DNA of 56,583 nucleotides from contig CAMMTJ010000007.1 in NCBI GenBank assembly GCA_946499835.1, positions 1 through 56,583 of the forward strand. The letters are read 5' to 3'. Below the pieces are notes generated by a model. It was not told the DNA's origin and did not search any database. It saw nothing but the letters and a program-made list of their open reading frames with translations. This document shows positions 25,774 to 34,355 of this stretch, piece by piece (position 1 is the stretch's first letter; each line of letters opens with the position of its first letter). The stretch is from an uncultured Bacillota bacterium (lineage in GTDB: Bacteria > Bacillota > Clostridia > Christensenellales > UBA1242). The position numbers and the translations under genes were made by a program.

Positions 25774-28700
25774 ATTTGCCAAAAAGGCTTTTTGACAATA
25801 TTCTTTCGCACCCTGTTATTTCAGGTGTGGGGGAAGGTGAAAAGTGTTTGCTTTGTGGCCAGTTTGACCACGCTGTTTTGTTGTGTGCAGATTTTGTCAG
25901 TGCTGGAAAACTCAAAAGAGGACTTGAAGCACTGGGGAAAACTTGCCAAATTGTGACAAGTTCGCGTGAAGGCAAGGACGGAGAAGACAAAAACCTTTTG
26001 CCTTATGTGGGTGCGATCAGTGCATATATGTCAGGGACTTTGAACTATGTCATCTTTCTGCCATGCTCTGCAATGATTAAGTTTGATCTTGACATTTTTT
26101 TGAATCCTTTCAAGTTTGAAGAAGGAAAAGATTATCCACTCGAACAAGTTGCAAAAGCATTGACTATGCTTGGTTATGAAAGGCAATCTCTGGTTGGGGA
26201 AGGTGGCCAGTTTGCTCTTCGTGGCGACATTTTGGATATATTTCCTGCCAATGCAGAAAAGCCGGTGAGAATTGAATTTTTTGGCGATACTGTTGACAAA
26301 ATTTCAATATTTGATGCTCAAACAATGAAAAATGAGAAAAAAATCAATTATTTTTCTCTTTTTCCAAATATTTTGCCTGTTGGACAAGACAATATTTTTA
26401 CACTTGGTGGAGTGAATATTGTTGATGAGCCAAAGCGCGTTCAAGATGAATTTGAACTTTTGCTATCATCCTACAAAGTGACGTCGACTTTTGATGCATC
26501 AAGTTATGTTGATGCTGGCACTTTGTTTGACAAGGCCGATTATATTTTTGATAATCGTGGTGGCGGATATGAAAATGACACCTTAGGCAAAAGGACATAT
26601 TTGACAGATTTTCTTGCTCTTAAATCAGATGCGCAAACATTTCTCAAAATGAAGCAGTCTGTTATTCTTTTTGCAGGAAATGAGAAAAACAAAGAAAAAC
26701 TTGGGCAATTTTGCTATGAAAATGGTCTTATTTGGCATGATTTTGAACATGAAGATTTTGAATACGAAAAAATTTTTATTTCACAATCTGAGTTTCCTTA
26801 TTCCTTTTCTTTTCTCAAAGAAAGAGTGGTTGGCATTGGCGCTGACAACCTTTTCAAGCAGACAGTAAGCAAGTTTGCAAAAGGTAAGCATGCAGTCTTT
26901 TATCTTCCAAAACTTGGCGAATATGTCGTTCATTCATTCCACGGCATAGGCAAGTGCATAAAGATTGAAAGACTGAAAATTGGCGACTACGAAAAAGACT
27001 ATTTTGTCATTGAATACAAAAATGGTGGAGTGCTTTATCTGCCAAGTGAGCAGGCGGACACTCTTTCTGCTTATGTGGGAAGTGAACAAGAGCCAAAACT
27101 TTCTTCGCTTGGCGGAGGGGAGTTTGCAAGACTTAAAAACAGGGTCAAAGCAAGCCTAAAAGAGATGGCTTTTTCTTTGGCTGAGGTTTATAAGGAAAGA
27201 CAGAACAGCAAAGGCTTTGCTTTCAAGCGTGATGAATTTTTGGAAAAACAGTTTGCTGATGCTTTTCCTTTTACGCCAACAGAAGATCAACTCAAAGCAA
27301 TCAATGACGTTGACAAAGATATGGAAAGCGACAAAATTATGGACAGGCTCATTTGCGGCGATGTCGGTTTTGGCAAAACAGAAGTGGCACTGCGAGCCTG
27401 CTTCAAATGTTGTTACAATGGCAAACAAGTTTGCCTTTTATGTCCAACAACAATTTTGTCAGAGCAACATTATCGCACAGCCAAAGCAAGGCTTGAACCT
27501 TTTGGCGTAAGAGTTGAAGTGCTCAATCGTTTCAAGACGCCAGCGCAAGCGGAGGATATCAAAAAGAGGCTTCAAGAGGGCAAAATTGACATGATCGTTG
27601 GCACACATAAACTGCTTGGAAAAGATGTCTTTTTCAAAGATCTTGGACTTTTTGTGCTGGATGAAGAACAACGCTTTGGCGTTGAAGACAAAGAGAAAAT
27701 CAAGAATGCAAAGAGAGATGTTGATGTCCTTTCTCTTTCTGCAACACCTATTCCAAGAACGCTCAATATGTCGCTCTCAGGCATAAGAGATATTTCACTT
27801 ATTGAAACGCCTCCACGTGACAGGCTTCCAATTCAAACATATGTTGCAGAAAGTTCGGATGAACTTTTCAAAGATGTCCTCAAAAGAGAATTGTCAAGAA
27901 AAGGGCAAGCATTTGTCATTTACAATCGTGTGGAAGATATTTTTGAGTTTGCAGGCTATATTGGCTCTCTTGTGCCAGAGGCTCGTATAGGCATTGCTCA
28001 TGGACAAATGCCAGAGAGACAACTTGAAAGTGTTATTCAAAAACTCTATGACAAAGAGTATGATATTTTCATTTCGACAACGCTTATAGAAAACGGGGTT
28101 GACCTCCCATCTGCAAACACGATGATAATTGTGGATGCTGACAGACTGGGACTTGGACAACTTTATCAAATAAGAGGTCGAATTGGGCGAAGTGACAGAC
28201 TCAGTTACGCATACCTAACCTATACAAAGGACAAAATTTTGACACCAGAGGCATATAAAAGGCTGGAAGCGATAAAAGAGTTCAGCCATCTTGGAAGTGG
28301 CTTCAAAATTGCAATGCGTGACCTCGAAATCCGAGGTGCTGGCGACATTTTTGGAAAGCAACAACATGGACACATTGCAAAAGTTGGTTATGATATGTTT
28401 GTCAAACTGCTTGATGAGGCAGTCAAAGAGTTGCAAGGCAAGAAAACAGAAGAAGAGAGGGAGGTCAAACTTGAAATCGCACTTGATGCCTTTATTGGTG
28501 AGGACTTCATCCCATCAAGTGATGAGCGAATTGTTTTCTATACAAGAATAAGTGAAATCAAAAGTGAAAAGGATATGAAGGGAGTTCTCCAAAGTATGGA
28601 GGATGGCTTTGGTTTTGTGCCAAATGAGACAAAAAATCTGTGCCTGCTTGCATATCTCAAAAACCTTGCAGGGCAGTTTGGCGTGACAAGAATTGTGGCA

Positions 28701-28904
28701 AATGCTGTAAAATGTGACCTTTATCTTGAAAAAAGAGAAGACATCATTGATCCGCGTCTTGGAGGTGTGATTGCTGACTTTAACGGCAAAATATCCTTTG
28801 AATCACTGGCAAAAGTATCCTTTGACAAAGTCCTTTCTGTGAGAGAAAAGGTTGAAATGCTTATCAATCTTTTTGAGAAAGCAGAGGGAAAAGTTGAAAA
28901 TTAA
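25770..28904 (+). CDS. mfd: Transcription-repair coupling factor Mfd
   Basis: DNA translocase that pushes or removes stalled RNA polymerase and recruits UvrA for transcription-coupled repair. The 1044 residues follow the family order: UvrB-homology module (about 1-330), RNA-polymerase-interaction domain (about 385-460, GEYVVHSFHGIGKCIKIERL then LYLPSEQAD), and a RecG-like motor with Walker A GDVGFGKTE (about 530-538), Walker B DEEQRFGV (about 630), motif III LSATPIPRTL and motif VI QIRGRIGRSDR. The C-terminal TRCF domain (about 900-1035) is present. Somewhat shorter than the usual 1100-1180. Start codon overlaps the pth stop. Confidence 0.97.
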   Translation: MNLPKRLFDNILSHPVISGVGEGEKCLLCGQFDHAVLLCADFVSAGKLKRGLEALGKTCQIVTSSREGKDGEDKNLLPYVGAISAYMSGTLNYVIFLPCSAMIKFDLDIFLNPFKFEEGKDYPLEQVAKALTMLGYERQSLVGEGGQFALRGDILDIFPANAEKPVRIEFFGDTVDKISIFDAQTMKNEKKINYFSLFPNILPVGQDNIFTLGGVNIVDEPKRVQDEFELLLSSYKVTSTFDASSYVDAGTLFDKADYIFDNRGGGYENDTLGKRTYLTDFLALKSDAQTFLKMKQSVILFAGNEKNKEKLGQFCYENGLIWHDFEHEDFEYEKIFISQSEFPYSFSFLKERVVGIGADNLFKQTVSKFAKGKHAVFYLPKLGEYVVHSFHGIGKCIKIERLKIGDYEKDYFVIEYKNGGVLYLPSEQADTLSAYVGSEQEPKLSSLGGGEFARLKNRVKASLKEMAFSLAEVYKERQNSKGFAFKRDEFLEKQFADAFPFTPTEDQLKAINDVDKDMESDKIMDRLICGDVGFGKTEVALRACFKCCYNGKQVCLLCPTTILSEQHYRTAKARLEPFGVRVEVLNRFKTPAQAEDIKKRLQEGKIDMIVGTHKLLGKDVFFKDLGLFVLDEEQRFGVEDKEKIKNAKRDVDVLSLSATPIPRTLNMSLSGIRDISLIETPPRDRLPIQTYVAESSDELFKDVLKRELSRKGQAFVIYNRVEDIFEFAGYIGSLVPEARIGIAHGQMPERQLESVIQKLYDKEYDIFISTTLIENGVDLPSANTMIIVDADRLGLGQLYQIRGRIGRSDRLSYAYLTYTKDKILTPEAYKRLEAIKEFSHLGSGFKIAMRDLEIRGAGDIFGKQQHGHIAKVGYDMFVKLLDEAVKELQGKKTEEEREVKLEIALDAFIGEDFIPSSDERIVFYTRISEIKSEKDMKGVLQSMEDGFGFVPNETKNLCLLAYLKNLAGQFGVTRIVANAVKCDLYLEKREDIIDPRLGGVIADFNGKISFESLAKVSFDKVLSVREKVEMLINLFEKAEGKVEN

Positions 28905-28924
28905 GATAAAATTGCTTGAAATTT

Positions 28925-28954
28925 TTGTTTAGTTTATTTATAATTGACTATAAT
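28925..28954 (+). promoter_or_regulatory. Promoter of the PrsA-like lipoprotein gene
   Basis: TTGTTT (28925-28930), 18-bp spacer, TATAAT (28949-28954), then GGAGAG ahead of the ATG at 28970. Confidence 0.6.
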
Positions 28955-28969
28955 GTGATAGGAGAGAAA

Positions 28970-30697
28970 ATGAAACGCAAATTTACTGGAATATTTTTAT
29001 GTCTTCTTCTTATGTGCACAACCGTTCTTGCTGGTTGCAATTTGGTCAGCCGTGATATGACCAAATATTACAATACAGAAGTTGCGAGAATTGAAAGCAA
29101 AGAAAACCCAAATGAATATATTTCAATCACCAAAAGAGATTTGATCACTGCTTACAACTCATATGGCTATTATTATGAAAGTTATTACGGACAATCAAGA
29201 GCGCAAGCACTTCGCACAACCATTGACCTTCTTGTAAACCGCAAATTGACCATATCTATGGCAGAAGAACTCTATGGTGACCTTTCAGAGGCTGAAAAAA
29301 CATATCTTTGGACAGAGACTGTAAATGCCCTTCGTGAAAACTTCAATTCATATGTCGATGAGGTGCTTGGCACATCTTCTTCAACAGGAGATGAGACCAG
29401 TGAAGACCAAATCACATTTGAAGGCTATTCATCAAACGCCCATTTGGAAGAGCAAAATGGAAGCATTGTTGTTGTGAAAGATTCAGTTCCTTCAAAGATC
29501 ATTGAATCTTTCAAATATGACACACCAAGAGATTTTGACAATCAAGAAGACAAAAACAAAATTTACACCGATTTTGTTGCTTTCATAAATGGCGAAAGAT
29601 CGGAAACTTATTCAGAGGCATTCAATGACTATTATCGTGCCCTTATCAGAAATGAGGAAGGACAAAATCTTTCCGAGACACGACCAGAAGTCTTTGGACG
29701 TGAAATTGAGAGAATTTACAAAGTGGTATATGAAAACTATATGATTTCAAAATACCAAGAATATTACACCTCTTATGAATACACATCAAATATAACTGCA
29801 AGTCAAATTGTTGATGTTTATTCAAGCAGAGTGCGTTCTTCATATGTTGAATATGAGATTGAAGGCTCAGATAGTTATGATAGCGATATGCAAAGCGGTG
29901 CAAGAGATATCTACTATTATAAAACTGATGCGGACAGCACAAAATTCTTCAATGTGGCACATATTTTGTTCCAATTCACAGACGAGCAACAAGCAGAATA
30001 TGAAACAATTGTTGCAAACAAAGAAAATGGAAGATATTCAACAGAAGAGGCATATCAGGCAGCACTTGACGCCCTGTATTTGAAAGTGAAACCTATCGTG
30101 CGTGAAGCAGATGTAAATGGCGTTTACAATGAGATAAGCGACAGAGAAACTTATGAAGAAAGCGCACAAGCACTTCGTGACTATATCGCAGGAAAAGTTT
30201 CAGCAGGTGTAACAGACTATGAAAAAGCAGATATATTCAATGAGTATATTTACAAATACAACCAAGATCCTGGAATGTTCAATGCGGAATACTGCTACAC
30301 AATCGGCGTAGATGCAAATGGAGATGCTGTTTCATCTTATGTTGAAGAATTTACTGATGCAGCCATCGCTCTTTACGACAATGGCAATGGACAAGTTGGA
30401 GATATTTCACAACTTGTTTACACAGAAAATGGCATACATGTGCTTTTCTATGCAGGTGAGGTGACAAATCTCTTTGATGTGAATTACTCTTCATCTTTCG
30501 CTTTGGAAGAAGAGGCAATTTCCACTCTTGCAAGCACAAGAGTCAATATCATGGTCAATGAAACATATTTCGATATGATTTATGACGAACTTGTTACTGA
30601 CAACTATGCAGTGTTTGAAAATCTTCAAATGAATGAAATCAAACAAAACTATACAATCAATATTTATCCAAACTCATATAGCGATCTTGTTGGATAA
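28970..30697 (+). CDS. prsA: PrsA/SurA-like peptidyl-prolyl isomerase lipoprotein
   Basis: Extracytoplasmic folding catalyst for secreted proteins. The ATG at 28970 follows GATAGGAGAG; an in-frame alternative 54 bases upstream lies before the promoter -10 and is rejected. The 575 residues start with a lipoprotein signal (lipobox VLAGC, Cys23). The SurA-type N-terminal chaperone helices lie in the first ~170 residues. A split parvulin signature follows: FNVAHILFQFTDEQ, then PGMFNAEYCYTIG and GDISQLVYTENGIHVLFYAGEV. The long helical insert between the two rotamase blocks makes it larger than Bacillus PrsA (about 290). A parvulin gene after mfd is common in Clostridia. Confidence 0.88.
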   Translation: MKRKFTGIFLCLLLMCTTVLAGCNLVSRDMTKYYNTEVARIESKENPNEYISITKRDLITAYNSYGYYYESYYGQSRAQALRTTIDLLVNRKLTISMAEELYGDLSEAEKTYLWTETVNALRENFNSYVDEVLGTSSSTGDETSEDQITFEGYSSNAHLEEQNGSIVVVKDSVPSKIIESFKYDTPRDFDNQEDKNKIYTDFVAFINGERSETYSEAFNDYYRALIRNEEGQNLSETRPEVFGREIERIYKVVYENYMISKYQEYYTSYEYTSNITASQIVDVYSSRVRSSYVEYEIEGSDSYDSDMQSGARDIYYYKTDADSTKFFNVAHILFQFTDEQQAEYETIVANKENGRYSTEEAYQAALDALYLKVKPIVREADVNGVYNEISDRETYEESAQALRDYIAGKVSAGVTDYEKADIFNEYIYKYNQDPGMFNAEYCYTIGVDANGDAVSSYVEEFTDAAIALYDNGNGQVGDISQLVYTENGIHVLFYAGEVTNLFDVNYSSSFALEEEAISTLASTRVNIMVNETYFDMIYDELVTDNYAVFENLQMNEIKQNYTINIYPNSYSDLVG

Positions 30698-30714
30698 AAA
30701 ATTTTGACATTATT

Positions 30715-30758
30715 AAAACACTCCCGTGCATAAAGTTTGACAAGGGAGTGTTTTTTTT
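30715..30758 (+). terminator. Terminator of the prsA-like gene, overlapping the next promoter
   Basis: AAAACACTCCC / GGGAGTGTTTT stem with an 18-nt loop and a run of eight T. The loop contains the -35 box of the following gene. Confidence 0.85.
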
Positions 30759-30766
30759 GTTATATT
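30737..30766 (+). promoter_or_regulatory. Promoter nested in the preceding terminator; transcript would begin at the YbhN-like ATG
   Basis: TTGACA (30737-30742) lies in the terminator loop, the T-run serves as the 18-bp spacer, and TATATT (30761-30766) follows. Six bases (AGAGCC) separate it from the ATG at 30773; no Shine-Dalgarno sequence. Confidence 0.85.
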
Positions 30767-30772
30767 AGAGCC

Positions 30773-32170
30773 ATGACGAAGAAAGATCAACTTTTGGAAG
30801 AGAAGAGTGAGGCCTTGGCGGAGGCCAGTTTTTCTGATGAAAAAGTTGATGAAAGAAAAAAGAGTGATAGTTTAGAAAAACAAGAACAGATTGCTGAGGA
30901 AACCTTGCACTCTGACATTGAAAATTTGGAAAAAGAAGAGAATATCGAAAAAGAAAAGCCTGTTGAGAAGAAATTGTCTCCTGAGGAAGAGCAGAAAAGA
31001 AAACTCGATGAAGCAGAACAGAACGTTGCAAAGCAGAGCAGTAAAAAGAAAAAACTCATGAATCTTGGTTTTTTCTTTTTGAACATTGCCATCGTGGCAG
31101 GTATTTTGGTTTATCAACTTGGCGGAGAGGACTTTCAGCCAATAAATCATATCAATGTTGTTGCCTTGTTTTTGATCATTTTTATGTTTGCACTCAACAT
31201 GTTTTTTGAGACATTCACAACAAGTTACCTTATGAAAGTGACCGTGGGCAAGTGGCGACCAGGGCTTTCATACAAAGTGGCAGCGATTGGAAGATATTAT
31301 GACAACGTTACGCCACTGGCAACTGGTGGACAACCTTTCCAAATCATCTATCTTAAAAATAGAGGTGAGTCAATACATACGGCATTGTCTGTGCCTCTTG
31401 CAAAATATCTGTTTTCCCAAATTGCTTGGGTGACGGTGAGTTTTATTTGCCTTATTGTTTCATTTGTGGACAAGTCTTTCAACTCATTTGTCTCTATTGT
31501 CAGCATTATTGGCTTTATTTTGGGCTCTGTTGTGCTTGTTGGAGCAATTTTCCTCTCAACCTGCAAAACGGTTGGACGCAAACTTGTGGTCAAAACTTTG
31601 AGGCTTCTTTACAAGATGAAGATTATCAAAAATTATGACAAGCAATATTCAAAGATAACAAAATATATTGAAGACTTCCAAAGTGTTATGCAACAATATG
31701 CAAAATCGCCAAAAGATTTCTTTGTGATGTTTTTTGCATTTTCTATGAGGATGTTTATCTATTACACAATTCCATATCTCATTTATTGCTTGCTTATCGG
31801 CTTTGATTCTTCACTGTATATGCAATTTATTGTTATGGGGGTGCTTGTTGACCTAGCAGCCTCTTTCTTCCCATTACCTGGTGGAACAGGAATGAATGAA
31901 ATCTCATTTAGTGCGATGTTTGCACCATTCTTTGGGTCAGTAGGCACTTTCTGGGCGATGCTTATTTGGAGATTTTTCTCATACTATATCTTCCTTTTGC
32001 AAGGAATTATCATTTTGTCATATGACATGGCATATGGAAATCGCAAGTATAGATGGCAAGTCAAAAAAAGTTATCTTGTGGAAGAGAGCAGAGTTTTCAA
32101 ACAACAACAAATTGACAAGTTTAGGGCAGACAGATTGAAAAGAAGACGAAAAGCCCAAAGAGTGAGATAG
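30773..32170 (+). CDS. YbhN/AglD-type (LPG synthase transmembrane region) membrane protein
   Basis: Polytopic protein of the UPF0104/YbhN family, whose membrane fold matches the flippase half of MprF; members are thought to translocate lipids or glycolipids, but the substrate here is unknown. The ATG at 30773 directly follows the promoter; the in-frame TTG at 30737 is the -35 box. The 465 residues start with a ~95-residue charged, mostly Glu/Lys cytoplasmic extension not typical for the family. About eight membrane segments follow, with conserved VAAIGRYYDNVTPLATGGQPFQIIYL and FFPLPGGTGMNEISFSAMFAPF. There is no synthase domain. Confidence 0.85.
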   Translation: MTKKDQLLEEKSEALAEASFSDEKVDERKKSDSLEKQEQIAEETLHSDIENLEKEENIEKEKPVEKKLSPEEEQKRKLDEAEQNVAKQSSKKKKLMNLGFFFLNIAIVAGILVYQLGGEDFQPINHINVVALFLIIFMFALNMFFETFTTSYLMKVTVGKWRPGLSYKVAAIGRYYDNVTPLATGGQPFQIIYLKNRGESIHTALSVPLAKYLFSQIAWVTVSFICLIVSFVDKSFNSFVSIVSIIGFILGSVVLVGAIFLSTCKTVGRKLVVKTLRLLYKMKIIKNYDKQYSKITKYIEDFQSVMQQYAKSPKDFFVMFFAFSMRMFIYYTIPYLIYCLLIGFDSSLYMQFIVMGVLVDLAASFFPLPGGTGMNEISFSAMFAPFFGSVGTFWAMLIWRFFSYYIFLLQGIIILSYDMAYGNRKYRWQVKKSYLVEESRVFKQQQIDKFRADRLKRRRKAQRVR

Positions 32171-32236
32171 CATTTGTTTGTTAAGTTGCTTTGCGCATAA
32201 ATTGATCAATATTGCCAACAATAAAAAGAGGTGTTT

Positions 32237-32791
32237 ATGAAAAAGGATAAATCTTTTTATGGTTGGCTTTTTGTTTGTGTGACACTGGCAATTTTGCTCG
32301 CAGTGTCTATTTATCTTGGTGTGAGCGGTTGGTATTTTAAGGTGGACAAAAACCTTGAAAGTGATATTGTGCTTGGTGAAAATGTTCAAATTGATATAAG
32401 CAAAAATGAGGCAGAGAGTGTGGCATTTTCCTTTCCGGGAAATTTTCTTGCAGGTGAAAAATTGCCACAAAACATATCGGTCAAAAACATCGATGAAGAA
32501 AAAGGGTTATATTTAAGAGCAAAAGTTTTTGTTTTTTCAGACGATAACGATTTCACTCAGGTTGATATAATCGAAAATGTCAATTGGCAAAGAGAAGACG
32601 ACGGATATTATTATCTTACTGAAATCTTGCCTACGACTGGCAAAGTGAGTTTGTGCAGTTATGTGGTTATAGGAGAGGAGAGCAAGTTTGACGGAGAAAA
32701 GAGTTATATCTTTTCTGTGATTGTTGAAGCACTTGGAGAGGATCAAGATGTTGAAGGAATATGGGGCAGACAAGTTGTGACAAATATTTGA
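32237..32791 (+). CDS. Membrane-anchored extracytoplasmic protein, function unknown
   Basis: Not recognised. The ATG at 32237 follows AGAGGTG; the GTG two codons upstream lies within that site. The 184 residues have one N-terminal membrane segment (about 9-30) and a ~150-residue outer domain of beta-type sequence (SGWYFKVDKNLESDIVLGENVQIDI, then KGLYLRAKVFVF). The style recalls TasA/camelysin-type sandwich proteins, but the signal and motifs are not convincing. A promoter for the next gene lies across its stop, so it is probably monocistronic. Confidence 0.65.
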   Translation: MKKDKSFYGWLFVCVTLAILLAVSIYLGVSGWYFKVDKNLESDIVLGENVQIDISKNEAESVAFSFPGNFLAGEKLPQNISVKNIDEEKGLYLRAKVFVFSDDNDFTQVDIIENVNWQREDDGYYYLTEILPTTGKVSLCSYVVIGEESKFDGEKSYIFSVIVEALGEDQDVEGIWGRQVVTNI

Positions 32792-32816
32792 CTTAATTTT
32801 TTTGTGGATATATAAT
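32788..32816 (+). promoter_or_regulatory. sigma-A promoter of the Pro-rich tail-anchored protein gene
   Basis: TTGACT (32788-32793), 17-bp spacer, TATAAT (32811-32816). The -35 spans the stop codon of the preceding gene. Confidence 0.8.
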
Positions 32817-32836
32817 AAATTAAAGTGAGGCAATAT

Positions 32837-33115
32837 ATGGAAGGAAGAAAAGTGCCACCGCCACCACCTCCAAGGATGAACCCAAATATTCAAAATAGGG
32901 AAGGTGAGGTGAAGGTGGAGAGACAAGTTTCTGAGCAAGACCACGTTCAACCAGCACAAGCACCATTGCAAGCAGTGACCGCTCAGAGCGAGAGTCAACC
33001 TGTTCAAAAGAAAAAGTTTGTGCTCAGCGATAAGGCAAAGACTGCACTGCTTTCTATCGGTGCGATAATATTTTTGCTGGGCGGGGTGGCGTGTTTTATC
33101 ATGCTTTTCCTTTAA
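32837..33115 (+). CDS. Small proline-rich tail-anchored membrane protein
   Basis: Not a known family. The ATG at 32837 follows GTGAGG, giving 92 residues. The N-terminal ~65 residues are disordered and begin with a run of six prolines (VPPPPPPRMNP), then a Gln-rich stretch. The C-terminus is one hydrophobic segment (about 70-91, ALLSIGAIIFLLGGVACFIMLFL) ending at the stop, so the protein is anchored by its tail with the Pro-rich part in the cytoplasm. Poly-Pro stretches of this kind usually need EF-P for translation and often act as binding sites. It has its own good promoter. Confidence 0.65.
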   Translation: MEGRKVPPPPPPRMNPNIQNREGEVKVERQVSEQDHVQPAQAPLQAVTAQSESQPVQKKKFVLSDKAKTALLSIGAIIFLLGGVACFIMLFL

Positions 33116-33175
33116 TAGTGAAATTGTGACAATAAATGACAAAGATAAAAATTTTTAAGTGGAAACAATTCTTTT

Positions 33176-33628
33176 ATGAAAAGAGTTGTTTTTTTTATTG
33201 CAATAATTGCAATTATAATTGCCCCAATTTTTGGAGGCGAACAAAAATTTGATTATCAAGGGGTAGAAAAGGTTTGTGTTGTTTCATCAAGCACCCTTCA
33301 ACTTGAAAATGCGGGAATAGTCCAAAATGGTGGACAAATTATTTATAGTCTTTCGATTGAAGACTATCTTCGTCAAAAAGATTTGATAAAGGATTATGAT
33401 GGAATTGTGCTATTTTATCCACAAGACACCTCATTTGACAAATTGAAAAACTGCTGGCAAATTTCTTGGCATTATCAATCAGAAATTGAGGGGATGCAAA
33501 TTGTTTATGCCTTTTCTCCACTTGTGGAAGATTTCCTGTTTTTGAATGGAAAAAAGGTTAATCTTCAAATCGCTTGGTCACAAAGCGGTGTTATGGTTGG
33601 GCTTCCTCTTATTTTGACAGGATTTTGA
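33176..33628 (+). CDS. Secreted small protein, possible YwmB/DUF1779 relative
   Basis: The 150 residues begin with a signal or anchor segment (about 4-20). The body ends VNLQIAWSQSGVMVGLPLILTGF, which resembles the end of YwmB-type proteins found near murA-spoIID-spoIIQ in Bacillus. The position 56 bp before a SpoIIQ-like gene supports that reading, but overall similarity is weak. No clear Shine-Dalgarno site is present (only GTGGA, 12 bases away). AACAAT ends exactly six bases before the ATG, the leaderless geometry seen elsewhere in the window, but I find no matching -35. Treat the family as a suggestion. Confidence 0.55.
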   Translation: MKRVVFFIAIIAIIIAPIFGGEQKFDYQGVEKVCVVSSSTLQLENAGIVQNGGQIIYSLSIEDYLRQKDLIKDYDGIVLFYPQDTSFDKLKNCWQISWHYQSEIEGMQIVYAFSPLVEDFLFLNGKKVNLQIAWSQSGVMVGLPLILTGF

Positions 33629-33637
33629 AAATTTAAG

Positions 33638-33665
33638 GTATAAATAAATTTTATTTGTCAATAAA
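33638..33665 (+). promoter_or_regulatory. Possible forespore (sigma-F/G) promoter of the spoIIQ-like gene
   Basis: GTATA (33638-33642), 16-bp spacer, CAATAAA (33659-33665). The -35 fits sigma-F/G; the -10 is an imperfect match. spoIIQ is forespore-expressed in Bacillus. Speculative. Confidence 0.35.
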
Positions 33666-33684
33666 CAGCGTGAGGAGGTAAAAC

Positions 33685-34251
33685 ATGGAAATCAAAAGAG
33701 CAAATAAATTTGTGGAGTTTATGAAAAAGTTTGGATTGTATATTGCGGTCGGCGCTGTTGTACTTATCGTATCTCTCACTCTTGGCATCACGGCAGCACT
33801 TCGAGATGACGGCGTGCCAACAACTACGCCTGAACTTCAATTCCATCTGCCTATGCAAAATGCAACCATTGTCAAAGATTTTTCTTCAACAGAATTGCAA
33901 GAAAACGAGACTCTTGGTCAATGGGAAGCACACCTTTCAATCGACTTTGCATCAGATGACAGTGCAGTAATGGCAGTGCTTGGCGGAACGGTGCAATCTG
34001 TGACAACTGACACTCTTAATGGCACAACCATTGTGATTGCTCACTCAGACGGATTTGTAAGCACTTACTCATCACTTGCAGACAGTGCACAAGTCAAAGA
34101 GGGTGATCAAGTAGAGGCTGGACAAAAAATAGGTGATGCTAGCAATTCTGCTGGAAGAGAAGAATATCTTGGCGCTCATCTTCACTTCACTCTTGAAAAA
34201 GATGGATTGAAAGTCGATCCAAACAATTATCTTGAACTTCAAAACAAATAA
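33685..34251 (+). CDS. spoIIQ: SpoIIQ-like membrane-anchored M23 (LytM) endopeptidase
   Basis: In spore formers SpoIIQ sits in the forespore membrane and binds mother-cell SpoIIIAH to build the feeding-tube channel used in engulfment. The 188 residues have a basic start, a membrane segment (about 17-38) and a LytM domain (about 78-180). The zinc and catalytic positions appear intact: His83 and Asp87 (HLSID), His120 (IAHSDG), His165 and His167 (AHLHF). Bacillus SpoIIQ has lost one of these His residues, whereas clostridial SpoIIQ proteins keep them. The start follows GAGGAGG. Neighbours are a YwmB-like gene and spoIIID, which supports the sporulation call over a generic M23 hydrolase. Confidence 0.82.
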   Translation: MEIKRANKFVEFMKKFGLYIAVGAVVLIVSLTLGITAALRDDGVPTTTPELQFHLPMQNATIVKDFSSTELQENETLGQWEAHLSIDFASDDSAVMAVLGGTVQSVTTDTLNGTTIVIAHSDGFVSTYSSLADSAQVKEGDQVEAGQKIGDASNSAGREEYLGAHLHFTLEKDGLKVDPNNYLELQNK

Positions 34252-34272
34252 CTCCCCAAATTTGCAAAAAAT

Positions 34273-34296
34273 ATGGCTTAAAAGCCATTTTTTTGT
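34273..34296 (+). terminator. Terminator of the spoIIQ-like gene
   Basis: ATGGCT / AGCCAT stem with a TAAA loop and T-run. Confidence 0.85.
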
Positions 34297-34305
34297 TGTT
34301 ATTAT

Positions 34306-34334
34306 TTGTTTTTTTTGAGTATATATGATATAAT
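34306..34334 (+). promoter_or_regulatory. sigma-A promoter of acpP
   Basis: TTGTTT (34306-34311), 17-bp spacer, TATAAT (34329-34334), then a leader with TTTGGAGG before the ATG. Confidence 0.7.
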
Positions 34335-34355
34335 CAGAGTGAATTTGGAGGAATC

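Noticed and set aside
28916..28969. Earlier start giving 18 extra residues on the PrsA-like protein
   Set aside because: It falls upstream of the -10 box and would spoil the lipoprotein signal; GGAGAG supports 28970.
30737..30772. Earlier TTG start for the YbhN-like gene
   Set aside because: It lies in the -35 box and terminator loop; transcription would begin downstream.
32195..32225. GCATA ... CAATAAA as a forespore promoter for the 32237 gene
   Set aside because: The 19-bp spacing is too long and the -10 is imperfect; not enough to call.
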